Position numbers and translations under genes: made by a program. Source: an uncultured Bacilli bacterium (GTDB taxonomy: Bacteria > Bacillota_I > Bacilli_A > RF39 > UBA660). Taken from it: a DNA stretch of 8,849 bases. The stretch spans positions 1-8,849 of the forward strand of contig CANRMZ010000040.1 in the NCBI GenBank assembly GCA_947631885.1, read 5' to 3'. Shown piece by piece: positions 1 through 5,992 of this stretch. Under the pieces are notes generated by a model that had not been told where the DNA came from, searched no databases, and saw only the letters and a program-made list of their open reading frames with translations. Numbering within the stretch: the first letter of the stretch is position 1; the number at the start of each line of letters is the position of its first letter.

Positions 1-165
1 TTTTACTTTACTATATGGCCTATCATAAAAACTAATTTCGTTGCTCAAACGGCATGCGAAAAATCCAAATGTTCAGCACACCCGGATGAAAATGGTATGG
101 TAGACTGTATATATAAAGATAAGAATGGAACAGAGCAAACTATAAAATGCAATTATAAAGGATAA
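1..165 (+). CDS. C-terminal fragment of a Cys-containing, probably exported protein of the pilus-like cluster
   Basis: Frame 1 is open from the window edge to a TAA at 163-165 and encodes the last 54 residues of a gene that begins upstream. The fragment opens with a hydrophobic stretch (FYFTIWPII), possibly the end of a membrane helix or a buried strand. A polar tail follows with four cysteines (fragment positions 19, 24, 36, 50), a spacing that would suit two disulfides in an extracytoplasmic domain. The next gene starts 4 bp after the stop and its Shine-Dalgarno (AAAGGA, 157-162) lies inside this coding sequence, so the two are almost certainly co-transcribed. I do not recognise the family. 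A minor pilin or pseudopilin is a guess from context only. Confidence 0.6.
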   Translation, partial: FYFTIWPIIKTNFVAQTACEKSKCSAHPDENGMVDCIYKDKNGTEQTIKCNYKG

Positions 166-169
166 AAAA

Positions 170-637
170 ATGAAGGAAAGTATTGGTGGAACACAAATAT
201 TTATTGTCGTAATTGCTTTAGTTTTAATCTTCACGGCCATCATGGCATTTACTATTAATCACTCAAATGCTTTCGCAGTAAAGGACCAGATTGTTTCAAT
301 AATTGAAAGTTCTGGTGGTTTTGACATGAGTGCAGAAAATATTGAAGTAATTGAACAAATTGTTGATGCTTTACAAGCCAATTCATATCGTCAAGTTGGT
401 AGATGCCCTGAAGAAGAAGGCAATATTGATGTTGAAGGATATCAAAGAAATGGTTCAAAAGTAATAGGTGATGGCAAGGCGTCTTTTTGCATAGTAAAAA
501 TTCCTAGTATAGGCGATCGTGGAGCCGTCACTAAATATTATTATCAAGTTATTGTTTTTTATAGTTTAGATATTCCAATTGTTAATGAGCTATTTAACTT
601 TAAGGCTGTAGGAGAAACTAAACCACTTTATTCATAG
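170..637 (+). CDS. single-pass membrane protein, pseudopilin/TadE-like (function inferred)
   Basis: The product has 155 residues. A short polar N-terminus (MKESIGGTQ) leads into one long hydrophobic helix at about residues 10-30 (from FIVVIALVLIF to AFTIN). A mixed, largely polar domain follows with two cysteines (C79, C107) that could form a disulfide outside the cell. An N-terminal helix followed by an external domain is the architecture of pseudopilins and TadE-like minor pilins. I see no classical prepilin peptidase site with Glu at +5, nor a lipobox. The start is supported by AAAGGA at 157-162, 7 nt upstream. The gene lies 4 bp after the preceding fragment and 12 bp before the TadZ-like gene, so all three appear to be one operon. 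It could instead be an unrelated anchored protein; the assignment rests on topology and neighbours. Confidence 0.72.
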   Translation: MKESIGGTQIFIVVIALVLIFTAIMAFTINHSNAFAVKDQIVSIIESSGGFDMSAENIEVIEQIVDALQANSYRQVGRCPEEEGNIDVEGYQRNGSKVIGDGKASFCIVKIPSIGDRGAVTKYYYQVIVFYSLDIPIVNELFNFKAVGETKPLYS

Positions 638-649
638 AAAGGATATATT

Positions 650-1654
650 ATGAATGTCATAGTATCAAATAAATATCAAACATTATTATCAAATTTAAAC
701 ATTGATGTCATTAAAAATATCAATGGTGTTTTTACCGTTGAAGATTTAGCGGTTCAGTTTAAAAACTTCTTCTTCAATAAGATGATTTTAGATATAACTG
801 CTCTGGAAAATTATGAGGATATTAATACTATTCAAAGATTATCTGTAGCTCTTGATATGAGTAAAGTTATATTACTTCTTGATGATTCTCCTAAAGTTAA
901 TTCAGCAATGTACTTATCTCAACTTGTATCGATGGGGATTTATAATTTTACAAAAAATATTGATGCCATCACTTTTTTGATGGATAATCCTAATACATAT
1001 AAAGATGTAGCTAGGTTCCATCAATTAAATGGGGCAATTCAAGATCCTGGCCAAAGACATAGACTTAATAGTGGTGAAGTATCTAATACCGAGGGCTTTA
1101 TAGGTCAAAGAATTTTAGGTGTAAGAAATATTACTGAACACGCGGGATCTACAACACTTACTTATATACTCAAAAAACACTTAGAAAGATTATATAAAGT
1201 AAAGGCTGTAGAAACCGAAAAGAGAGATTTTGCTTTTTTTGGCGATAATGAATGTAATTCTATATCACAATATGAACTAGATAATTATTTACAAAGAAAT
1301 AGTGATGCTGAAGTAATTCTTATTGATGTAACTAATGATGAAAGTACATCATATTGCCATGATGTCATATATTTAATTGAACCGGGAATTATTCAGTTAA
1401 ATAGACTTATTAGAGATGATAATCGGATCTTTGAAAAACTACGAGATAGAAAAATAGTTTTGAATAGGAGTATATTATCTTCTAATGATGTAAATGATTT
1501 TGAAAAAGAATCAGGAAGTAAAGTTTTTTATAACATTCCTTCTATAGATGATAAACAAGATAATATTAAGGTTATATCAGATTTTCTTCTTGCCCTAGGC
1601 TTTACACGTTTTAATGATGACGAAGATAAGGGTGTATTTGGGATTTTCCGTTAA
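650..1654 (+). CDS. TadZ/CpaE-like protein: receiver-like N-domain plus degenerate MinD-type P-loop domain
   Basis: The product is a soluble protein of 334 residues. Residues 1-110 show alternating strands and helices like a receiver-like domain (MNVIVSN, MILDIT, VILLLDD, MGIYNF), which is how TadZ/CpaE proteins begin. From about 154 the pattern fits a MinD/ParA fold: RILGVRN is the first strand, and EHAGSTT (163-169) stands where the Walker A loop should be. The usual KGGxGKTT lysines are missing and only the G-S-T-T end remains. A Walker-B-like strand VILIDVTND lies at 222-230 and the family's 'vlN' strand (KIVLNRS) at 268-274. TadZ/CpaE proteins localise Tad pilus machinery at the pole and often have atypical Walker A motifs. 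The start has AAAGGA at 638-643. The assignment to this superfamily is by motif reading, not by alignment. Confidence 0.62.
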   Translation: MNVIVSNKYQTLLSNLNIDVIKNINGVFTVEDLAVQFKNFFFNKMILDITALENYEDINTIQRLSVALDMSKVILLLDDSPKVNSAMYLSQLVSMGIYNFTKNIDAITFLMDNPNTYKDVARFHQLNGAIQDPGQRHRLNSGEVSNTEGFIGQRILGVRNITEHAGSTTLTYILKKHLERLYKVKAVETEKRDFAFFGDNECNSISQYELDNYLQRNSDAEVILIDVTNDESTSYCHDVIYLIEPGIIQLNRLIRDDNRIFEKLRDRKIVLNRSILSSNDVNDFEKESGSKVFYNIPSIDDKQDNIKVISDFLLALGFTRFNDDEDKGVFGIFR

Positions 1655-1669
1655 ATAAATGTATTTTAG

Positions 1670-1698
1670 TTGACATCCCAAGTTAAATAATTTAAAAT
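1670..1698 (+). promoter_or_regulatory. near-consensus sigma-70/SigA promoter for the two-TM pilin-like gene
   Basis: TTGACA (1670-1675) is a perfect -35 box. A 17-nt spacer leads to TAAAAT (1693-1698), which matches the -10 consensus at five of six positions. The predicted transcription start is near 1705, giving a leader of about 22 nt that contains AAGGAG (1711-1716). It lies in the 72-bp gap after the TadZ-like gene, with no terminator before it. The downstream gene could therefore be read both from the upstream operon and separately at a higher level. Confidence 0.7.
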
Positions 1699-1726
1699 AA
1701 AATTAGAAAAAAGGAGTGTTTATTTT

Positions 1727-2089
1727 ATGAATATAGGTGGCAATAAAGGTTTTTGTTATAACACATCAGTAATATTTCAATTTATTGGTTATATTGTACT
1801 AGTACTAAAAATTCTTATTCCTGCAATACTTATTGTTCTAGGCGTTGTAGCATTAGGAAAGGCCGTTATTTCTGATGATGATAAGGAAATTAAGACCGCT
1901 GTTAATTCTTTAATTAAGAAATTTATTACAGCTGTATTTATTTTCTTCATTCCAACAATCGTATCTGCTTTATTTAGTATTGTTAATGGATTTAGTGATA
2001 TTGAAGCTGACTACAAAGTTTGTGTTAAATGTATAACTAGTCCAAATAATACTACTTGTAAGAATGCTGTTAACGGAAGTCAAAAGTAA
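1727..2089 (+). CDS. two-TM pilin-like membrane protein (VirB2/TrbC-type topology)
   Basis: The product has 120 residues. Two hydrophobic helices, about residues 16-44 (FQFIGYIVLVLKILIPAILI and on) and 64-87 (KKFITAVFIFFIPTIVSALF and on), flank a short charged loop rich in Lys and Asp (45-65). By the positive-inside rule the loop is cytoplasmic and both ends lie outside. The tail carries C99, C102 and C111, with C10 at the N-terminus, so all four cysteines fall on the outer side. Small proteins of this layout (pattern: IPxILIxLGxxxxGKAV, loop, FFIPTIV) occur as pilin-like subunits next to secretion or conjugation ATPases; that link is inferred from recall. The start has AAGGAG 10 nt upstream and its own strong promoter, which fits an abundant structural subunit. 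Terminators follow immediately. Confidence 0.68.
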   Translation: MNIGGNKGFCYNTSVIFQFIGYIVLVLKILIPAILIVLGVVALGKAVISDDDKEIKTAVNSLIKKFITAVFIFFIPTIVSALFSIVNGFSDIEADYKVCVKCITSPNNTTCKNAVNGSQK

Positions 2090-2100
2090 AAAAATAATGT

Positions 2101-2128
2101 GAAGGGCAATGAAGGTTGCTCTTTTATT
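2101..2128 (+). terminator. hairpin terminator after the pilin-like gene
   Basis: AAGGGCAA (2102-2109) pairs with TTGCTCTT (2116-2123), an 8-bp stem with one G-U pair and a 6-nt loop, followed by a short, broken T-run (2122-2128). It starts 12 bp after the stop codon. The T-tract is weak, so readthrough is plausible; the stronger hairpin at 2139 may serve as backup. Confidence 0.6.
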
Positions 2129-2138
2129 ATGTTTGCCG

Positions 2139-2166
2139 ATAGCTAGTAATATCTAGTTATTTTTTT
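2139..2166 (+). terminator. second, CTAG-cored terminator upstream of uvrA
   Basis: ATAGCTAG (2139-2146) pairs with CTAGTTAT (2153-2160), an 8-bp stem with one G-U pair and loop TAATAT, followed by six T (2161-2166). It ends only 10 bp before the uvrA -10 box, so its 3' arm doubles as the -35 region of that promoter. Confidence 0.6.
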
Positions 2167-2182
2167 ATGGCTGTGTTATAAT
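2154..2182 (+). promoter_or_regulatory. extended -10 promoter of uvrA
   Basis: TATAAT (2177-2182) is a perfect -10 box preceded by TGT (2174-2176), the TGn extension. At a 17-nt spacer the -35 position reads TAGTTA (2154-2159), only three of six matches, so the extension probably carries recognition. The predicted start near 2189 gives a leader of about 55 nt to the ATG at 2244. It would leave only about 4 nt before the alternative ATG at 2193, which argues against that start. Confidence 0.7.
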
Positions 2183-2243
2183 ATTTTGGCAAATGTTTGT
2201 TCACTTTTATAAAAAGGTGGCCATAATAATAAAGAGGTATGAT

Positions 2244-5042
2244 ATGGATAAAATAATTGTTAAAGGAGCTCGAGAAAATAACTTAAAAAATATTAATATT
2301 GAACTACCTAAAAATAAATTAATTGTTATGACAGGAGTATCAGGAAGTGGTAAGAGTAGTCTTGCTTTTGATACTATTTTTGCTGAGGGACAAAGAAGAT
2401 ATGTTGAAAGTTTGTCAGCTTATGCTAGACAATTTATTGGTAATATGGATAAGCCTGATGTTGATTCAATCGAAGGGTTATCACCATCAATATCAATTGA
2501 TCAAAAATCGACTAATAAAAACCCAAGATCTACAGTAGGAACAATAACCGAAATATATGACTATCTTCGTCTTTTATTTTCAAGAATTGGTGTACCATAT
2601 TGTCCAAATCATAAAATACCTATTACTAGTCAAAGTATTGAAGAAATGACTAATAAAATTATGGCTTTTACGGGCGAAAAGATTACTATTTTAGCGCCAA
2701 TTATTCATGGTGAAAAAGGAACTCATAAAGATGAAATTGAAGATTTAAAGAGAAATGGATATACTAAACTTCGGGTAAATGGCGAGTTCAAAGGCATTGA
2801 TGAAGATTTAAAGTTTGAAAAAAATATTAAAGATATGATAGATGTTGTAATAGATAAACTAACCGTATCTGATAATGAAAGAAGTCGTATCTTTGAAGAT
2901 TTAGAAACTTCATGTAATTTAGCGGGTGGTAAAGTAGTTATCCTTCATAATGATGAAGAACTAGTTATGAGTGAGCATTATGCTTGTGTTAAGTGTAATT
3001 ATTCAATTCCTGAACTTGAGCCAAGATTATTCTCTTTCAACTCGCCATATGGAGCTTGTGAAGATTGTAAAGGTATAGGTACTAAACTTAGAATTAGTGA
3101 AGATCTAATTATGCCTGATAAAGATCGTAGCTTAAATAAAGGGGCATTACTTCCCATTAATGCGGAAAATAATATCTATTCAACTGCTTTAAGAACGGTA
3201 TGTGAACACTATAATATTGATATGGATGCTCCCGTTAAAAAACTAACTCGTAAACAGCTTGATATTATCTTTTATGGCACTAAAGAGAAGATTGATTTTA
3301 AATATGTGGCTAAAAATGGTAATACAAGATATGTAAATGACTATTATGAAGGTATTATTAATATTTTACAAAGAAGATATATGGAAACTACTTCTTCATG
3401 GATAAGAGAGTGGCTTGCTAATTACATGGTAGAATCTACTTGCGAAACTTGTCATGGAACAAGATTACAAGAATCAGTTTTAAATGTTTTTATTAATAAA
3501 AAGAATATCTTTGATTTAACTGAACTTAATATTTCTGAACTAAAAGAATTTTTAGAAAACTTAAAACTTACTAAAGAGCAAGCAAGTATTAGTAACTTAA
3601 TACTTAAAGAAATTATCTCAAGACTAGATTTCTTAATTAATGTAGGACTTTCTTACTTATCATTAAGTAGAACGGCCGCAACCCTTTCGGGTGGAGAAGC
3701 CCAAAGAATAAGACTTGCTACGCAAATAGGAAGTAAATTATCCGGTATTTTATATGTTCTTGATGAACCATCAATTGGACTTCATCAAAAAGATAATCAA
3801 AGATTAATCGATTCTTTAAAACAAATGCGTGATTTAGGTAATACCTTAATTGTCGTAGAGCATGATACTGATACCATGCTTCAAAGTGATTATCTTGTTG
3901 ATATAGGCCCGGGAGCTGGTGAAAATGGTGGCTATGTTGTTTGCAGTGGAACTCCTGAAGAAGTAATGAAATGTAAAGATAGTATTACGGGAGGTTATCT
4001 TTCTGGTAGACTGAAGATAGAAGTCCCTAAGAAAAGAAGAAAAGGTAATGGTAAGTTCTTGGAAGTTTTAAAAGCCGAAGAAAATAACTTAAAGAAAATA
4101 GATGTTAAATTTCCTTTAGGCAAATTTATTGCTGTAACAGGAGTATCAGGATCTGGTAAATCTACTTTAGTAAACGAAATCTTATACAAAAACTTACAAC
4201 AAAAAGTATATAAATCTAAAGTAATCGCGGGTAAGTGTGAAAAAGTTAAGGGTATGAGTAATGTTGATAAAGTGGTTATGATTACTCAAGATGCTATTGG
4301 TAGAACACCAAGAAGTAACCCTGCGACTTATGTAGGAGTTTTTGATGATATTAGAGACTTATTTGCTGAAACTAAAGATGCTAAAATCAAGGCTTATGAT
4401 AAGAGTAAATTCTCCTTTAATGTAAAAGGCGGAAGATGTGAAGCTTGTTATGGTGATGGTGTTAAGAAAATTGAAATGCATTTCTTACCTGATGTTTATG
4501 TTCCTTGTGATGTCTGTGGCGGAAAAAGATATAATAAAGAAACTCTAGAAATTAAATATAAAGGCAAGAATATTGCTGATGTACTAGATATGCGTGTCAG
4601 TGAAGCATTAGAGTTTTTTAAAAACATTCCAAAAATATATAATAAATTAAAAGTAATGGATGAAGTAGGGCTTTCTTATGTTAAACTAGGCCAAAGTGCT
4701 ACAACTTTATCTGGTGGTGAAGCGGGAAGAGTTAAACTTGCTAAAGAATTACAAAAGAAAGCTACAGGTAAAAGTGTCTTCATTTTAGATGAACCTACAA
4801 CAGGACTTCATCAAGATGATATTAAAAAGTTACTAGTTATATTAAATAGAATTGTTGATAATGGTGATACAGTTATTGTTATTGAACATAATTTAGATGT
4901 TATTAAAGTTGCTGATTACATTATTGACCTAGGTCCAGATGGCGGAAAATTCGGGGGAGAAGTAATAGCTACAGGCACTCCAGAAGAGCTTTGTAAATGC
5001 AAAAACTCTTATACTGGTGAATACCTTAAAACCATGCTATAA
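2244..5042 (+). CDS. uvrA: UvrA, excinuclease ABC subunit A
   Basis: UvrA is the DNA-damage sensor of nucleotide excision repair and loads UvrB at lesions. From ATG 2244 the protein has 932 residues, the usual family length. It holds two ABC ATPase halves. The first has P-loop GVSGSGKSS (31-39), signature LSGGEAQRIRLA (481-492) and Walker B LYVLDEPSIGLH (503-514). The second has P-loop GVSGSGKST (633-641), signature LSGGEAGRVKLA (822-833) and Walker B FILDEPTTGLH (847-857). Zinc-ribbon cysteine pairs are C248/C251 with C272/C275, and C732/C735 with C755/C758. The second signature has Gly where Gln is usual. An in-frame ATG at 2193 is possible, but 2244 has AAAGAGGT (2231-2238) 5 nt upstream and matches the standard N-terminus (MDKIIVKGARENNLKNI). 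It appears to be co-transcribed with lgt, 25 bp downstream. Confidence 0.96.
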   Translation: MDKIIVKGARENNLKNINIELPKNKLIVMTGVSGSGKSSLAFDTIFAEGQRRYVESLSAYARQFIGNMDKPDVDSIEGLSPSISIDQKSTNKNPRSTVGTITEIYDYLRLLFSRIGVPYCPNHKIPITSQSIEEMTNKIMAFTGEKITILAPIIHGEKGTHKDEIEDLKRNGYTKLRVNGEFKGIDEDLKFEKNIKDMIDVVIDKLTVSDNERSRIFEDLETSCNLAGGKVVILHNDEELVMSEHYACVKCNYSIPELEPRLFSFNSPYGACEDCKGIGTKLRISEDLIMPDKDRSLNKGALLPINAENNIYSTALRTVCEHYNIDMDAPVKKLTRKQLDIIFYGTKEKIDFKYVAKNGNTRYVNDYYEGIINILQRRYMETTSSWIREWLANYMVESTCETCHGTRLQESVLNVFINKKNIFDLTELNISELKEFLENLKLTKEQASISNLILKEIISRLDFLINVGLSYLSLSRTAATLSGGEAQRIRLATQIGSKLSGILYVLDEPSIGLHQKDNQRLIDSLKQMRDLGNTLIVVEHDTDTMLQSDYLVDIGPGAGENGGYVVCSGTPEEVMKCKDSITGGYLSGRLKIEVPKKRRKGNGKFLEVLKAEENNLKKIDVKFPLGKFIAVTGVSGSGKSTLVNEILYKNLQQKVYKSKVIAGKCEKVKGMSNVDKVVMITQDAIGRTPRSNPATYVGVFDDIRDLFAETKDAKIKAYDKSKFSFNVKGGRCEACYGDGVKKIEMHFLPDVYVPCDVCGGKRYNKETLEIKYKGKNIADVLDMRVSEALEFFKNIPKIYNKLKVMDEVGLSYVKLGQSATTLSGGEAGRVKLAKELQKKATGKSVFILDEPTTGLHQDDIKKLLVILNRIVDNGDTVIVIEHNLDVIKVADYIIDLGPDGGKFGGEVIATGTPEELCKCKNSYTGEYLKTML

Positions 5043-5043
5043 T
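5015..5043 (+). promoter_or_regulatory. possible internal extended -10 promoter for lgt, overlapping the uvrA stop
   Basis: TATAAT (5038-5043) preceded by TGC (5035-5037) forms a perfect extended -10 that spans the last codons and stop of uvrA. The -35 position at 17 nt reads TGGTGA (5015-5020), three of six matches. The predicted start near 5050 would give lgt an 18-nt leader containing its Shine-Dalgarno. The match could be chance in AT-rich coding DNA. Confidence 0.45.
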
Positions 5044-5067
5044 ATCTATTGATAGAAAGTAGGTATT

Positions 5068-5922
5068 ATGAAAGAATATTGGAATATTTTTGTTAAAGAA
5101 CTTACTGATGGAGACCCTTATTTTTTGCAAATTAAAGGATTTAATATTCGTTGGTATTCTGCTTTAATCCTTTTAGGAGCCTTAATTGCCATTTTTATGT
5201 TATTAAAAGAGGCTAAAAGAACTGGTGTTGATAAAGATTTTATGTTTAATTTAGCGTTTTGGACAATTATCATTGGCTTTATAGGAGCTAGACTCTATTA
5301 TGTTGTATTTAAATTTAGTCTATTTAAAGATGATTTATTAAGTATCTTTAAGATATGGGAAGGGGGACTTGCTATCCATGGTGGTATAATCGCCGGAGCC
5401 ATTACCATGTTTGTCTACTGCAAAAAGTATCATATGAGCTTTTTAAGAGTTACAGATATGGCTGTTCCTTGTTTAATCTTAGCTCAAGCAATAGGTAGAT
5501 GGGGAAACTTCTTTAATGGCGAAGCTCATGGCATGGCTGTTAGTTTAGAGCATTTACAAAGTCTTCATTTACCAGAGTTTATTATAAATGGTATGAAATC
5601 AGGAGCAGTTTACTATGAACCAACATTCTTATATGAATCAATTGCTTGTTTAATAGGCTTTATTATCCTAATAATTGTTCGCAGATTAAGATATACTAAA
5701 GTCGGAACATGTAGTGCGATTTATCTTATGTATTATGGTGTTGTTCGTTTCTTTATCGAAGGTATGCGTACCGATGCTTTACTTCTTGGTGAATTAAAAG
5801 TTGCAAGAGTAGTATCAGTAGTAATGTTTATCTTTGGTCTTATGATGCTTATGTTAATATCCCGTAAGGGAAGATTCGAAGACTTATATAATGAAATGCC
5901 TGAAGAAAAACTTACCTTTTAA
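5068..5922 (+). CDS. lgt: Lgt, phosphatidylglycerol:prolipoprotein diacylglyceryl transferase
   Basis: Lgt is the membrane enzyme that transfers diacylglycerol from phosphatidylglycerol to the lipobox cysteine of prolipoproteins, the first step of lipoprotein maturation. The 284-residue protein has several hydrophobic helices (for example about 30-46, 62-81, 101-117, 131-143, 190-204, 245-264). It carries the family signature AIGRWGNFFNGE (141-152). Residues expected to be essential are present: H104 in AIHGG, R144 in GRWGN, and R227/R234 in the RFFIEGMR segment near the C-terminus, corresponding to the H103/R143/R239 set of the E. coli enzyme. The start has an imperfect Shine-Dalgarno (AAGTAGG, 5057-5063), 4 nt upstream. 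It lies 25 bp after uvrA with no terminator between, and its stop codon overlaps the foot of a terminator hairpin. Confidence 0.96.
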   Translation: MKEYWNIFVKELTDGDPYFLQIKGFNIRWYSALILLGALIAIFMLLKEAKRTGVDKDFMFNLAFWTIIIGFIGARLYYVVFKFSLFKDDLLSIFKIWEGGLAIHGGIIAGAITMFVYCKKYHMSFLRVTDMAVPCLILAQAIGRWGNFFNGEAHGMAVSLEHLQSLHLPEFIINGMKSGAVYYEPTFLYESIACLIGFIILIIVRRLRYTKVGTCSAIYLMYYGVVRFFIEGMRTDALLLGELKVARVVSVVMFIFGLMMLMLISRKGRFEDLYNEMPEEKLTF

Positions 5923-5947
5923 AACTAGCAAATTTGCTAGTTTTTTT
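5921..5947 (+). terminator. perfect palindromic terminator of the uvrA-lgt unit
   Basis: AAAACTAGC (5921-5929) pairs perfectly with GCTAGTTTT (5936-5944) across loop AAATTT, followed by a T-run to 5947. The whole 24-bp stretch 5921-5944 is a perfect palindrome. The 5' foot includes the last two bases of the lgt stop codon. Confidence 0.85.
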
Positions 5948-5974
5948 AATATATTAAAGTGATTATGATATAAT
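5946..5974 (+). promoter_or_regulatory. extended -10 promoter of the murL-murD2 operon
   Basis: TATAAT (5969-5974) is preceded by TGA (5966-5968), an extended -10. TTAATA (5946-5951), four of six -35 matches, lies at a 17-nt spacer and starts in the T-run of the preceding terminator. The predicted start near 5981 falls at the Shine-Dalgarno itself, leaving a leader of about 12 nt. Confidence 0.72.
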
Positions 5975-5979
5975 TAAGT

Positions 5980-5987
5980 GAGGTGAT
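5980..5987 (+). promoter_or_regulatory. strong ribosome binding site of murL at the predicted transcript 5' end
   Basis: GAGGTGAT (5980-5987) is an almost complete match to the anti-Shine-Dalgarno complement, 5 nt before ATG 5993. It is unusual because the predicted transcription start (about 5981) lies at this element. Confidence 0.75.
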
Positions 5988-5992
5988 TACTC

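Noticed and set aside
255..458. 67-codon open frame on the minus strand
   Set aside because: It lies wholly within the pseudopilin-like gene at 170-637, has no ribosome binding site or recognisable motif, and its low-complexity Gln/Leu-rich product is what antisense reading of AT-rich coding DNA yields.
1789..1808. GTACTAGTAC palindrome inside the pilin-like gene as a regulatory or attachment site
   Set aside because: It is coding sequence for an ordinary membrane helix (VLVLK), single copy in the window apart from a partial match in the murD2 terminator, and short enough to be chance.
2193..2243. Upstream ATG giving UvrA a 17-residue extension
   Set aside because: The added residues (MFVHFYKKVAIIIKRYD) do not resemble any UvrA N-terminus, the predicted transcription start is only about 4 nt before this ATG, and ATG 2244 has a good ribosome binding site.
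2347..2538. 63-codon plus-strand open frame inside uvrA
   Set aside because: It is a frame shadow of the conserved P-loop region of uvrA, with no motif of its own.
3995..4189. 64-codon minus-strand open frame inside uvrA
   Set aside because: It is antisense to the linker and second P-loop of uvrA, with no promoter or conserved pattern.
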